A DNA stretch of 64,000 nucleotides from Atherinomorus stipes (lineage: Eukaryota; Chordata; Actinopteri; Atheriniformes; Atherinidae), in NCBI GenBank assembly GCA_023101725.1, contig JALJCO010003429.1, forward strand, positions 1 through 64,000, given 5' to 3'. Both the position numbers and the translations under genes were made by a program. Positions 1 through 12,329 of this stretch are shown one piece after another (positions within the stretch are counted from its first letter, which is position 1; each line of letters begins with the position of its first letter). The notes below the pieces were generated by a model, which ran no database searches, was not told the DNA's origin, and was given only the letters and a program-made list of their open reading frames with translations.

Positions 1-284
1 TTATTTTTGGGGACGAAGACGATACCGTTAGCAAAGGCTCTTGGCTGCTAGCAGTCAGAGCGCAGCGGGAGCTACATACTTGTAGCAAGAGGGAGGCTGT
101 TCAATCCGAAGCCGGCCACTGATCTGATTACTAACAGGCCTGCTGGAGAAGGCGGCTACTGGCAGAAGAACTTGGCCGGTTATTTTGGTGTTGATCGCCG
201 CAGCTTATTGAATCGTATATTGTACTGGACGTGTGTTAGCTTTGAAAAGGCTAACGACTAGCACATCTTGGCTGGTCCCACTGG
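1..284 (+). repeat. Left terminal inverted repeat of the 3-kb element
   Basis: This is the reverse complement of 2699-2982. The match is almost perfect to about position 211 (ending GATCGCCGCAGCTTATT), then imperfect through the TTAGCTTTG...GGCTAACGACTAGCACATC block to CCCACTGG. Beyond 284 the two arms diverge. Confidence 0.9.
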
Positions 285-1619
285 AAGCTGGCAACCATTT
301 AAAGCTGAGTCGTATAATGCTGTGGTTACCATGTCAAAGCCCCCCTTAAAAATAAAAAAGAAAGAAAGAAAAGCAAAATCGTGTTTTACTGGCAGGTTGT
401 GCAGTAAGCTGCCACCACATAGCCTACTGTTTACTTGATTGCTGCAGTCGTAAAAAAAGGAAAGAAAAAGCGACGGCTGAAGTCTTTTATAAAAGGCATG
501 TGCGGTTATCTGGTTAATAAGGAAAGTAATGTAAAATTCTTTGTGTTCCTGTCACTCATGTGAATAGCCAGAGCTACCTAGAACATTTTCAGTTTCAATG
601 GGCTCGACTTCCAGGGAGTCCACATATCTGTGCCAGCCCGTCCAGATCAAACGCGATGTCGGTGTTAAAAACACGTTTGATGCCCAAAGTGGGACGCTGG
701 GCCACATAAAATCAGACACAATAGGCTATAGAAAATCTTAAAGAACCACTTTCTAACTACCAGGCCGATCAGATTCTGATCATCATTGTTGACACATCAT
801 TTGTGAACATTCCATATTTTACAGCCTAAATAAAAGGACTAAATTGTATATGACGCACGTTTATTTATTTTGCATATATTTTCAATTAACACGTTTGCTC
901 TTTATTTCACATTGGTATGTAAGTTAAACGTTTTATTTACATTAGCCTACCAAACTTCTAATTTCTGATATTCACTCGTGTGTCTCTGGGATTCACTAAT
1001 GACGCAGGGGATTCCCCGACATCGACACAGTCACTGCTTTAAGCATTGTGACTTCCACAGACACTGGAGGCAGGGGATGGCTTCATCTAGCTATTTGCAT
1101 GAAGCCCTGGTGATTCCATAAGAATGACGCACAAGGCTCGGCTGCGTTTCTCTTTTATTAAGGCGCTTTATAGCTCACCTGATGCGGGACAAACTGTTTC
1201 ATAACAGCACACTTAAAGCCCACAAGCTTTGTGTAGGGATAAAAAAAAATGCTTGCTACCCAGCCCTCCTCTCTCTCCCGGTGACAGTGACAGCTCAATG
1301 CGTGTCACTGATTACCACCACGTCACCCATGCCAGACGTCACCATGACAACCAAAATTAAAATAATCAAGCATCACCTTCAGAATGCAGAGGATTGTTTT
1401 ACATGAACAATGTTGGAACAATGTTGAAACCCAGAAGCGCGCAGCGGTCTGCTGTTCACGCATCACACAGAAAAACCCTACCGGCATAAGTTGACGGACC
1501 ACGACGCACGCACGCGCACGTGGTGTCAATCGGGCTTAAAGGCTTTACAGATATCATAAACTTCATAAATAATGAGGACAACGTGTTTTTTAGTGGATGC
1601 GTTTCACCACACTGTTCCA

Positions 1620-1910
1620 GGCTCCTGCAGGTGACGGTCCTCCCCTGAAGCTGGTGACGTCAGTTTGGAGAAGCAGAGGATTTTTTTTTTTCTTCAAATA
1701 GGCTGTTATTAAAATACGGGAAATTTACAGAGTCCCGAGAGAGAGACAGGGGAGCAGGACAGGTTGGCGGAGGACGTCTGATCCCCCTGGCTGGGGGCTC
1801 AGGGGATGGTGGCGGTGGAGAAACATGGCTCGGGAGTCGGAGGACAGTTGTGGACCCCAAGAGGAGGCTCAGTGCGGCCGCCACGGACCGGGATGGATCC
1901 ACAGCCAGTG
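1620..1910. other. GC-rich, CpG-containing core inside the long-TIR element
   Basis: This segment stands out from its AT-rich surroundings. It is G/C-rich, has a TGACGTCA site at 1656, GGTGGCGGTGG at 1808 and a NotI-like GCGGCCGC at 1876. Frames open through it on both strands (80 codons minus, 75 codons plus), but neither resembles a protein I know. It could be a captured host promoter or first-exon fragment, or simply element sequence. No function is assigned. Confidence 0.35.
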
Positions 1911-2698
1911 AAGGCGCCAGCCATCACAAGCGCCTTTTTGCGTTTTAGTTCTTTTATTTTATTACTTTTATTTGAGCATTTATTGAGCCTATTTTTCCAC
2001 TTATATTACTTTAGTACCATGTTTATTTCTTGAATAAAGTTCTTATTGTTTTTATTCAGTACCACCTGCTGGCGATGGCTTCCTTTCTTGAAATAATGTT
2101 GATTTTTGGTTTATGTTAAATCTATCATGAATCGACCTCTTGCTTTTCAAAGTTGAAAAAAAAAGACATTAAAACAACATTGTATTATAGTAACATTGAT
2201 TATTGAATAAAAAAAATCTGTTTAATGAACAAAGTAAACTAAAAATTAGATAACGTATCTGAGATTCCAGCTGACATGTTAGACGCTGGATAATTGATTA
2301 GTTGTTTATGTTTACTGATCAGTTGTGAATGAATGAGACACAGACATTAATAATGTGAACTCCAGCTTTATCAATGTCTGAAAAAATAAAAACAACCTTA
2401 GTTGCATTTCAATGACAAAGAAACGGATAAAGAAAATATCTGTGGCTAAAACTGAACATACCTGACAAACTGCTTTTCTCAATAAACAGTGAAGTTATCC
2501 ATACAAGGCAGTTTACCTGTCAACTTGGCATTTACACGTCCTCCTTTACTAGTTAAAATAATAATAATAGGCAAATAAAAGCCCCTTGTTGAACGCCTGG
2601 TAAGGGGCATCACGCCCGTTTAAGCACTTACACGGCTTAGCCTCAGTCTTTCATCACAACACAACTCATTCACAACAACATTCATGTGCATGCACAAT

Positions 2699-2982
2699 CC
2701 AGTGGGACTATCCGAGATGTGCTAGTCGTTAGCCTCTCCAAAGCTAACGCACGTTCAGCAAGACGGATGATCCAATAAGCTGCGGCGATCAACACCAAAA
2801 TAACCGGCCAAGTTCTTCTGCCAGTAGCCGCCTTCTCCAGCAGGCCTGTTAGTAATCAGATCAGTGGCCGGCTTCGGATTGAACAGCCTCCCTCTTGCTA
2901 CAAGTATGTAGCTGCCGCTGCGCTCTGACTGCTAGCAGCCAAGAGCCTTTGCTAACGGTATCGTCTTCGTCCCCAAAAATAA
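2699..2982 (-). repeat. Right terminal inverted repeat of the 3-kb element
   Basis: Partner of 1-284 in inverted orientation, ending CCCCAAAAATAA at 2971-2982. The sequence after it is ordinary flanking DNA containing two ATTGGCTG motifs (3007-3014 and 3042-3049). Confidence 0.9.
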
Positions 2983-3429
2983 ACGTCATCACCAATCCAC
3001 CACATCATTGGCTGTTTGGCTTGCCAGAATGGAGTGTCCTGATTGGCTGTTAGTGGCACGATTTTGACTTGTCTTTCAATCCGTAAAAAAGTTTTGTGGT
3101 TGTAAGTTTCTGTTTTGTAAGATCGTAGGTGCAGTGTCGCACACGAGCCCTAGGTGTCGCACTCGTACAGATATTTTTGTGTGGCGAAACTTTTACAGGT
3201 ACAAATTCAATTTTCACACACACAGAAAAATAAAACACAACTACGAAACTGATCTACATGTTTGCAAATAATATTTCTGCACACAAAGGTTTCTCACACA
3301 ACCACAAAATGATTCTGTGGGTTCATAACTTTTTTTTTACAAGCACGACTTGTTTTATACAACTTCAAAACATTATTTTACATGAAAAATCTTTTTACAC
3401 ACAAATTGTCTCTGGCATGATTTTGATCC
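2983..3429. other. Intergenic, no gene seen; CA-rich with weak inverted symmetry
   Basis: The stretch has several ACACAC/CACAAC runs. A short inverted pair, TTTTGTGGTTGT near 3092 and ACAACCACAAAA near 3298, suggests a decayed MITE. No terminal repeat or duplication could be fixed. Confidence 0.3.
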
Positions 3430-3854
3430 CATACACCACAGCCTACCTGAGTATTGTTGCTGACCATGTCCATCCCTTTATGACCACAGTGTAGCATCCT
3501 CTGATGGCTACTTCCAGCAGGATAACACGCCATGTCATAAAGCAGATATCATCTCAGACTGGTTTATTTGAGCATGAAAATGAGTTCATTCTACTCAAAT
3601 GGCCTCCAGTCACCTGATCTCAATCCAATATAGCACCTTTGGGATGTGGTGGAACGGGAGGTTCTCATCATATGCAGCCGACAAATCTGCAGCAACTGTG
3701 TGATGCTGTCATGTCAATATGGAGCAAAATCTCTGAGGAATGTTTCCAGTACCTTGTTGAATCTATGCCACGAAGGATTAATGCAGTTCAAAAGGCAAAA
3801 GAGGTCCAACCCAGAACTAGCAAGGTGTACCTAATAAAGTGGCCGGTGAGTGTA
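3430..3854 (+). pseudogene. Tc1/mariner-type transposase 3' end with right TIR, degraded
   Basis: The conceptual translation follows the C-terminal half of fish Tc1-like transposases. In order: VADHVHPFMTTV (about 3459-3494), YFQQDNTPCHKADIISDWF (3509-3566) with the second catalytic Asp, a WPP...LNPI block near 3600-3630, the DVVE block carrying the third acidic residue near 3642-3655, then MSIWSKISEECFQYLVESM. It is broken: one extra base near 3567, a 2-base loss in the WPP-Q-SPD region near 3607, and a stop (TAG) where the family has Glu before HLW. The end GTGTACCTAATAAAGTGG plus CCGGTGAGTGTAT is the usual terminal repeat of this family. The N-terminal DNA-binding half and left TIR are absent. 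Family (DD34E) is from general knowledge; the breaks are seen directly. Confidence 0.85.
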
Positions 3855-6190
3855 TATTAAGTGGTCACAACTTTAAAAGAGTGCAGCTTTCTCAAATGGA
3901 GGACATTTCAGGTGCCAGAAAGTAAAAATCCTGCCAGGTTTTTGGATCTGCCAGTACCTTTTAGAACAGGTGTTTTCACTAACGAGCTCATCTACCTGCA
4001 GAGGAGCTGTGCTAATTAAATTCAGCTGGTTTAGAGTTTGGTCGGAACAACTAGGGACAGATTTTTATTTTCTGGGCCATGGGATGTCCACCTCTGCACT
4101 CAAATGAAATAATTTCACAATAATTTCAACAATTAAGTTTGTTTACTTACATTTGTCAAGGTAATCAGTTTCCTAAATACTTTCAAATAAACTTAATTTG
4201 TTAATTGCTGGAAAGGATTATGTTCTTGTTTGGGTTTTTTTTAAATCATTCTTTTTCCTACATAAACATTTTTCCCCAATTTAAATGTCTTTGGACATTT
4301 GATGCTAATTTTTAGATCAACTTTAATTAATTTATACTTTCACTACATTTTTTTATTGATGATATATCCCAGCAGTATCTAGCAACAGTACCATAGCCTA
4401 CATAACCTGTCGCTCCTTTGTTTCGGAGCATGGCGAAGACGTCCTAGTTTAAAAATTTAATATATACACCAGTCACATAAACAGACTATGTGCAGCATCC
4501 GTTTAGTATTCAGGGTAATAGCATGCAGAGTTGGCACATGCAGACAGTTTAGCCTCATGTGCAATGATAAATGGCTAATCAGTAAATCCGTAAATGTGTT
4601 GGTCTTCCGATATCAAGACAGATTGTATGGCTCCTGGCTGTGAGACACAATGTGACAAATGATCTTTCCTACAATCTGTTCAAAATCAGCCATGATGTAT
4701 GCCGCCACTGCCCTTTTCATATTCAGATGAGGGGCTAGAGTCTGGACAGCTGTGGAAAGAAGAACCTTTCAGGAGATTTAAGAAAGGACCCTTATCTCAG
4801 TTCAGTCATCCGAATTCACTCTGCTGCTGCTACTGTACGTTGAAATGCAGCAGTGGCAATAGTCAGTGTCCATCAGCTGTTTTAATGTAATTTTCAGCTC
4901 ATGAAGTTAGAAAAATTTTGATGTTAGGGGAGCTTGTAAAAATATGATGAAATTATGTGGTGTGTGGTGATCAGGTAAATGCGGCAAAGATTAGGTTTGA
5001 ATAAATACAAGCAGAGGTAAACTTGCCATTAACCAATATGATGATCTTGTTTGTGTTTTAAATTTTGGGGTCAGATATTAATTCTATTTTTAGACATTTA
5101 TTGAAGAAAAAAACAATAGGAAAGTTTAAAAAGTCATGCTCATGAACTGTATGATGCTAAAGTCAGCAACTAATGAGTTTAGCTTTGCACAACAACTGGA
5201 GGCATGACTGAATGTCAGTAGGCAGATTTCTTACACAACTGACCATAAATTATGTATGTGTAAGGCATCAAAACAATGTTCAAGGCAATGAAAATTAACT
5301 TGCATTTATAATTTAGGACATGTCTGTTTCCATTTATTCACATTCAGCTTTCTCACCCACATGTAAATGGGCACAATGGGTTAATAGGCTATTCACTGTC
5401 ATATCCAAACAGAATATTGCTTGAGACATCTATATGCATTCTGTAACTATGTATACATTTCTCTACCAACAACCAGCAGTGAAGATTGTGCTAGAGAAAA
5501 TTCAGTGCTGTGCTCTACTTTCAGCTACAGACATTCTCTTTATTCAGCCTTAGAGGTAAAAGAAAGAAACATTTCTTTGCTTCTGTGTGCTGTGTGATCA
5601 CACCATGCTGCTGAAGGTAATTCAATGTCATATAATAGTGACATGTAATTAAGCTCTGACAATGCAGGCAACAGATGTGTCTGTCAGTAACTGGGATGCT
5701 TTCAGCACCTCAAATGAGATCAATTTAGATCAGTTGAAGTGGGAGACTGTAGCAGCGAGACATGACAGTAACATGTCAGCCTTATTTAGACTTTCAACCC
5801 AATGTCGTCCAAGCGGAGAGCATTTGTAGCAGTGACGGTTATCGCCCATTTAAACACACACTACTGTCCAATTTAGTGTCATTCTGTTCCAAGAAGACCA
5901 GTGATTATTGAGCCTTTCCAAAGATTTAGCAGCTCAGCAAACAATTCTCTGTAATTATATTGTCATCCAATGAAACTGAACGGCAAAATAGGCAACGGAG
6001 ATGTCACGACTTTTTTGCTATTCATTTCAATGTTATGTTACTGAATAAACAATTGACCTAAAAGAAAAGAGAATAGCATTAGGTTATCTTGGACTGCATT
6101 GTATCCTTATGTCTCCCAGTCTAACACTATTGTAACGTCAATCAAGACAACGGCAGCACCGGTGAACACGTCCAATGCTGCCGCACAACT
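3855..6190. other. Intergenic, AT-rich, no gene recognised
   Basis: Only short frames occur, none longer than 63 codons and none with recognisable motifs. I see no terminal repeats, LINE tails or tandem arrays here. Confidence 0.5.
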
Positions 6191-6194
6191 GTAA

Positions 6195-6321
6195 CTTTGG
6201 GTATTAAAAACTTGATAAAAGAGACAAGTATAACAGCAGAAAAGTGCAATGTCTGTGGTCTAAAAATCTGGGACACTGGATCCACCACCTTCACCCACCT
6301 TAAAACACACTTGGACAGGTG
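6195..6321 (+). pseudogene. Possible BED-type zinc-finger remnant of a hAT transposase
   Basis: One frame gives EKCNVCGLKIWD, a spacer of TGSTTFT, then HLKTHLDR and a stop at 6319-6321. The Cys-X2-Cys ... His-X3-His order with an aromatic/Thr spacer fits the BED finger found at the N-terminus of hAT transposases (known family property). Nothing downstream continues a transposase, and the upstream sequence is unremarkable. It is a short match, so chance is a real alternative. Confidence 0.35.
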
Positions 6322-7395
6322 AGTCACTGTGAAGGACAGAGTATTTGTCAGGTAAAACTAAAGATCAGTGCGGTTACAGAATGCTGGGAGATACTGTAAA
6401 GGGTGAGCATGGATTTTAAATTTCAAAAGTCAAAAAACCTGGAAGAATATACCATGCGCCTTTTGATAATATTGCATGTGTCTAGTCACTGGAATAAGTA
6501 ACTCTTGCTAATCCGCTTATGAAAGCTTCCTTTCATTAATTTCTTTAAGAAATAATACTGACAGCAATCAGGCTGCTTTTCTCGAGAAATCATGTGGAAG
6601 AACTAATATTGATGCTTAGGTTGCTTTGTTGCTGCTTTTGTCGCATTTGTAAAGATCAAAAGATTGCACATGGAGATCAGCTCATACGTCCCACAAGTAC
6701 TGTTACAAACAAATCCAACACTTTCTTGGATACAACCCAAAATTCATGGATTAATCCACAACAGCAGCCTGCAACTCAGGGGTATTGATTAGCTGAGTGT
6801 TGAATCATTCATCAAACATCGTCTTATCCTTGCTATCAGTGCACTTAGGTCTGCGTCTGAAGCTTCTCATCCAGAAAGAACAACTTTAATCATGGGTAAA
6901 CATCTTAATGATTTACCACATTAGATGTGAATTTGGCACAAGGCCATTTGCTTCTTAGGGGAAATCATCAGTGACAGGGCTTGTAAAGAAGAAAGCATGC
7001 AACACTTGCAGTTAGGTTTTCATTTACACAGTGGAGAATGTGTAATACATGATTTACAAATGTGTGAAGTGCAGAATTTTGGGTAATGAATGTTCATGAG
7101 ACAAAAATGACTAAATGTGTCTGACTAGTGGAGTCCCTTTTGAGTACAAAAAATATGCAGATTAAATAAAAACACAAAAACACCCAAAAATGTTTCTAAA
7201 TCATGTCAGAGTAAGAAGAGTCGCGTCAAGGTTGTAACTCATTGCACCAACACAACATTAAGTGGCTTTGCAACCTTTGCAGACACAAGGCATTGTCAAC
7301 ATACTGAAACCTGAAAGATTCCATTTGTCCTCTACTCCATGATTTCATTTTTTTTTTAAATAGCCAACTTTTTAAACTCTTCACTACCTTTTAAA
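6322..7395. other. Intergenic, no gene recognised
   Basis: AT-rich sequence with short frames only. No repeat ends, LINE tails or conserved blocks were seen before the TTAA element that starts at 7400. Confidence 0.45.
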
Positions 7396-7399
7396 TTAA

Positions 7400-8046
7400 A
7401 GGTTGAATATGGAACATTTTAATTAAAAGCTATATTAAAAAAAAAAAAAAAACCTCCACAGGTCGTTTGGGGGGAGTACAAAATGAAAGTACAACATTTC
7501 CTAGAAAAATTATATTTAGCCTAAAAATAATTATAAGATAAATTTTTACGGGTTCGATAATGGCATTATATTTACGTCTATAAGTCAATACATGCCGCCA
7601 TTGCAGGTTGCCAAATACGATCGCTGTGTGGCAACAATATGTTGGGCACAGTCAGGAGGGTACAGGGAAACAGTGGAGACTACGAGTGAAGCAGCTGCTT
7701 CAGAGCCCTGGAGATATTGTTTTCTGTTTCTGAGGAGGGGTGACCTGAGAAGAGCAAAACCTGGAGTAAATTTAGGTGAAGACTTCACTAAATGGACCCA
7801 CATAAACGTTTTCCACGGCGTCAAAACACGGAAATGGCGACTTTCCTCCTGGATCGGTAAGCTAACTTGTTTGCTAACGTTAGCTGTCAGTTATAAACTC
7901 CTCTGCGTTACTTGTTGGACATGCTGCAGACTGTTGGTCACTTGCGTATCGGCAGCGAGCCTGGCATCCAGTTGTTTTTCTGCCGTTGCAACTACAACCT
8001 AGACACACGTGATGTCGCTGTTCTGTCCGTGTTCCATATTCAACCT
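7400..8046. mobile_element. TTAA-flanked element (piggyBac/Kolobok-like MITE)
   Basis: The left end AGGTTGAATATGGAACAT follows TTAA (7396-7399). The right end GTGTTCCATATTCAACCT is its inverted partner (17 of 18) and is followed by TTGA (8047-8050), a one-base change from TTAA. The interior includes the GAGTGAAGC...GCTTCAGAGCCCTG block and a CTTTCCTCCTGGATCGGTAAGC block with GCTAACGTTAGCT, a pattern I recognise as common in teleost repeats. A 136-codon frame (7592-8002) runs through it but shows no domain. The element most likely lacks its own transposase. Confidence 0.75.
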
Positions 8047-8050
8047 TTGA

Positions 8051-9662
8051 GTAGTTTCACTGGTAGATATTGGCCCTGTTTTTTATGTTTGTGTGATATA
8101 CCTTACAACATACAGTGCTTTCATAAAACACTTGTCAGATCCAGCAAAAGTCAATACAAACAATTATGTTGTTGTTATTATCCTTCTGAGTTGTAACTCT
8201 GTGGGTCTTGATTAAACCATTGCTTATTTTGTTAAACCAGTTTTGGTTTCATCTAACCTTCAGGTCCCTCTTCAGCCTGCTCTGCACCCTGAACTCCATC
8301 CAGATTAACCTCTGCCAAGTTCTGCATCCCAAACATCCACCTTATGTAACCACTTATCAAAATCAACAGTCTTGAAACTATTCAGCTTAATTTGTCTTAA
8401 TCCATCTGTTCTCTGTTTGGCTCTTGGATACCTAAGTTCTCCGGTCATCCATGATGTGGTCATGAGTTTTACCATAGTTGCTTATGAGAATAAGGACTCC
8501 TTCTGGCAATGACATTGTTGCTCGTATGAAATAATGCAGATTCGTTCATTTAGGAGAGAATAAATCATCTCACCCCATCATTCCCAGGTAACATAAGCTG
8601 CCCAAACCATGTATTTTCCAAACCCTGACCAATTTTTTTATAAAACCAAATCTCAGCCATATAGCTTTTGTGCCGAATAGCAAGGTCACACTGACATTTT
8701 TGTCATGATTAAACTCTTCTTGAGTGTAGAAAAGGGATTAGATCCGTGTATTATGCGCCATGTGACCGCACCAAAAATTCAGATCAGCTGTCAGAACAAA
8801 ATGGTTGCAGGACGTTGGCTGCACGATTGCAAAGTCCTGAACAGTTAGGACGCAAAGGGTGGGGTACCCACCACTTGTTAACCTTTCAAAGTTTCAATAA
8901 TCTGCCTGAGATGAAGGAATTACCACTGAATGAACCAACCAATTAGCTACGTTTACATGGACAAATAATTCATCTATCTGATTGAAATCTTTCAGATCAG
9001 AGCTTTCAGCTGACGTGTTTACATGGATGCTGGATAAAGTGATCTGATCAATTGTATTTACTCGATGGACGGACATAAAGGTTTGTAATGCTTTTGCGCT
9101 ACCTCCTAGTTCTGAAGAAGAGGCATTTTCTTTTTAAAAATTGATAATCTTTAGACCATCGGAATGCTCAATAATCCTTAACTCTTTCAGTTTCTAACAA
9201 AAATGTATCTTTCACAGTCCTGTTCTGTTTTGCTCCCACCTGTTTGGTGACACGGTGATGAAGGTTTTGTGCTCAAAACGTTTCGGAAAACAACTGTGAG
9301 ACCACGTAGAGTTGTTGGGCCCCTGGAGCAAGAATTCAGAAAATTCTAAGTCTAGTACGATTGAGAAAACCAATGAGATTGTGCCCTAAATTTAACCAAA
9401 TGATAATTGAAAACAATTTTCCACTTAGAAGAATGTTCTTTTGACTACAAGCCATGAAGACTTTGCTAGCATCACCTGATACCAAAAGTAGATTTTTCAA
9501 AGGTCCTTATTGTTTTCAAGTTGAGTAAACAAATCTGTGACACTGCCACAAAAAAGCTGTTAATCTGCATTATGTCTTTGTTGTTGGCAGATGGCTCACA
9601 TAAATAATGCACCAGCACACAGAGGCGACTCTTGGATCAGAGGTTCAGGGGTACTAAGCTCA
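8051..9662. other. Intergenic; fragment of a GTTTACATGGA-type MITE at about 8945-9075
   Basis: No gene was recognised. TAGCTACGTTTACATGGA at 8945 and GTGTTTACATGGAT at 9017 match the terminal motif of the MITE at 29584-30220, so a degraded relative probably lies here. The rest is unassigned. Confidence 0.35.
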
Positions 9663-9664
9663 AA

Positions 9665-9966
9665 GGCTGGGCAATTAATTGAAAATTAATTCAAACCATC
9701 ATTCAAAACAATTAATCAATGCAATCTTACTCATGTCAATGATTTCAGTTATTTCTCTATTTAGAAATATTTATTAGATGACCATAAACTGTGTATACTT
9801 ACTTTTACTTATTTTTTAAATCAATATATGGTGTTCTTACTGTATATTATGAAAATATTTGCAACCAATACTTTTAGTGAGCTGTGAAGAGTAAAAACAA
9901 AACAATATGTAATTGCCAATTGAGACATCAATTAATCATGATTTTGATTTGTGGTATTGCCCAGCC
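9665..9966. mobile_element. hAT-type MITE, about 0.3 kb
   Basis: The left end AGGCTGGGCAAT and right end ATTGCCCAGCCCT are inverted partners with one difference. The interior is AT-rich, with TTAATCATGATTTTGAT-like sequence next to the right end, as in other short fish hAT derivatives. No clean 8-bp duplication was found. Non-coding. Confidence 0.65.
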
Positions 9967-9967
9967 C

Positions 9968-12329
9968 TACTGATCACGCAGAGAGCTGCAAGGCAATATA
10001 TATATATATTTTTTTTGCACAATTTAACACAATTTCATTCCCACATTTGTGAAGGATAAGCAAAACACTGCTTGGGAAAGTCTGTGACTAATTATCAACA
10101 GAGAAGCTGTGATAGAAGCTGATATCCAGCATATTGGTGCCTTGTTCCAATGGTGAACCAAATCCACCAACACCCAGTTTTTCCTCCTTATTTACAAAGT
10201 TTGTGATCATTGTCAAGCCTTAGGTTTAAGTTTTTATCATCCAGCGTCCAGAAACAGAGCTATTACTGGTGGTCTTTAAAATCCGAATTCAGTTGTATCT
10301 TGATGAGAGAAGCTTTGTTTGGGCGTGTAGATGTTGTGTCTGAAGGCTACAGTATACTTCTCCAACTGGGTAACGACAGAGACCCCTCCAGCCTTTCATA
10401 GTTCTCCGTCATGGTGCCGGACACGCAGTGCAGTTTCCTGCCCGATAAGTAGGGGTCGCTACACAAGACTGACCTACTCATATGATAGCGTCTGAGAGAG
10501 AAAGACTATTGTTGTTGGTGCAGCTGAATAACAGAGATACTTTTGATGCAAAATAAAGACGATGGGGCGATTTTGGTATTTCCTCACTTCTTCAGTCAAA
10601 CGTTCTTCGGTTGGACTCATATCTGCGTCTTCGTAGGCTAGCTGGTTTAAAAATGGCGCTGCTAGTGTTTACGTAGTGGTAGACCAATCACAGCCCTTGC
10701 GGTCTCCGTCGTCTCTTGACGGAGTGACGGACACTTAAAAAATATTTTGTGCAGCCGAAGACGACGGAGAGGCTCTCCGACAGGCTCTCCGCCGACATAG
10801 AGGGTTCCTCGTAACCTATGTAGAGCATTTTACGGACGACTATAAACTAGGCTTAAGCAATAAACCAGATCCATCAAACCCCATTTTTCCTCCTTATTAT
10901 GGACATTCTGACAGTTTTCCAAACATTTAGATATTTATCATAAAAACAAAGTTAGGCTACTACTGCTTCTATTCTAAATATGTGAGATGGGCACGAATCG
11001 TGATCAAACCAGTTTTGAGGGTTGGGGGTTGCTGTATTTTTGTTGTGAAAATATTACATTCCAATAAAGTACCATGTCTGAGCTTACCCTGTAAGCAAAA
11101 GCACGAGCAGGCTATTCCTTTCCGCTTCTGGGACACATAACTTTAATATTGGTACTACAGCTTGTCTTCTCTGATTCTTTTAGGAACTGGTTATCCTAAA
11201 TGTACAAGCCACGCTCAGTATGGATCTTCCTCTCCTCACCAGCCCTCTCACCTCCTGCATCAATCCATAGTTCACTAAATAACTCATGAGGACATGCAGC
11301 AGCTGGCTGTGGAACGGTACCATACCTTTGATCTCCCTGAAAACTTTTACATCAAGGTCCTAAAAACACTGATCAAAGAAAACATGTCTTTCTGTTTCCC
11401 TTTGAGAGTTCTGGCCTTTTTCTCAACATGGCATTTGTGGACCACTTCGAGGTTACCCACAAAACTCATAATAAATACACACAAACTCTGTTTTCCTTCC
11501 TTGTTTCTCCCTATTCTTTTTCAGTCTTGCTGGAGTCCTAAAACTAAACCCCATGCTGCCTCTAATCTGACAACCTTGATATCTATGACTAGTTTTCTGT
11601 CATTTGTCTTTTTATCCATATTTTCATTCCCCTCTTATTTATTTTCACTGCACGATGGCCAGTCTTTTTCTTTTCCCTCCCTCATGCCTAATTCCTTTCT
11701 CACCTCCTCAATCACTTCTATTGCAGCTTGACAGTCCAATCATACAATAGGGTCACCAGGGTTGGACTGTCTATAAGCAATGTGGATGTCTCTCTCATTC
11801 CCTTTACTTTTCAGCCTACCTTATTTGTCAGACTCTCAGATCTGCCCAAAATCTGTGCTGCAGACACCCAGACCTGCTATCCACTTAAAATCTGCCCCTT
11901 CTTTTCCCCCTGAATATTAGTAAAGATTGGTTCACATATGTCAAGTGAGCTCCAGACACAGTTCTACAGTATAAATTCAGTAGTGAAATGTCCTGTGGTG
12001 TCGTATGAAGGCTGCAGCTTGGAAGTCTATAGCTGCCAGGGGAGGAGAGGCAAGACAATGACTCACCAGCTGAGTATGAGTATGTTGACTTTCCATTGTG
12101 CTGTAAACTGCCACTGCAGGCATGCATTACCGAACAAATACCAAGAGATTTACCAAATGTGAAATGTGTCAATTTACTGTAAGATGGAATATCTTTCAGA
12201 GGGAGGAAACTAGAAATGTAAAAATGATCAACAAACACTCACATTCTGCTAATTTCAGAGGGCATATCAAATATTATTAATGGAAATGGCCAGCTGTTGA
12301 ATCAAAAGATGGTGGCAAAACCTCCAAAG
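9968..12329. other. Intergenic; GC-rich unclassified repeat at about 10330-10830
   Basis: A GC-rich block (10330-10830) has repeated and inverted versions of CTCCGTCGTCT / AGACGACGGAG (10706 and 10762) and CTCTCCG repeats. It looks like a DNA-element fragment, but I could not fix its ends. The frames at 11294-11731 (145 codons) and 11885-12238 (minus, 117 codons) have no recognisable motifs and I do not call them genes. Confidence 0.35.

Larger units (their letters stand above)
1..2982. mobile_element. Long-TIR DNA transposon, about 3 kb, apparently non-autonomous
   Basis: Bases 1-284 and 2699-2982 are inverted copies of each other. They are near-identical over the outer 210 bases and then match with scattered differences up to the shared CCCACTGG boundary. 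The outer end reads TTATTTTTGGGGACGAAGAC. The interior has no transposase: the longest reading frames are under 85 codons and I recognise none. It includes AT-rich stretches, a GC-rich CpG-containing segment near 1620-1910 and an AATAAA near 2033. The right flank begins ACGTCATC. The left flank is outside the window, so the target duplication cannot be read and the element could extend further left. Superfamily is undetermined; long-TIR (MULE-like or foldback) elements are possible. The pairing of the ends is seen directly; the transposon interpretation is inference. Confidence 0.8.

Noticed and set aside
7592..8002. 136-codon plus-strand frame
   Set aside because: Lies wholly inside a TTAA-flanked repeat and has no transposase-like motif.
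11294..11731. 145-codon plus-strand frame
   Set aside because: No recognisable domain; composition is typical of T/C-rich intergenic DNA (Phe/Ser/Leu-rich); no splice or neighbour context.
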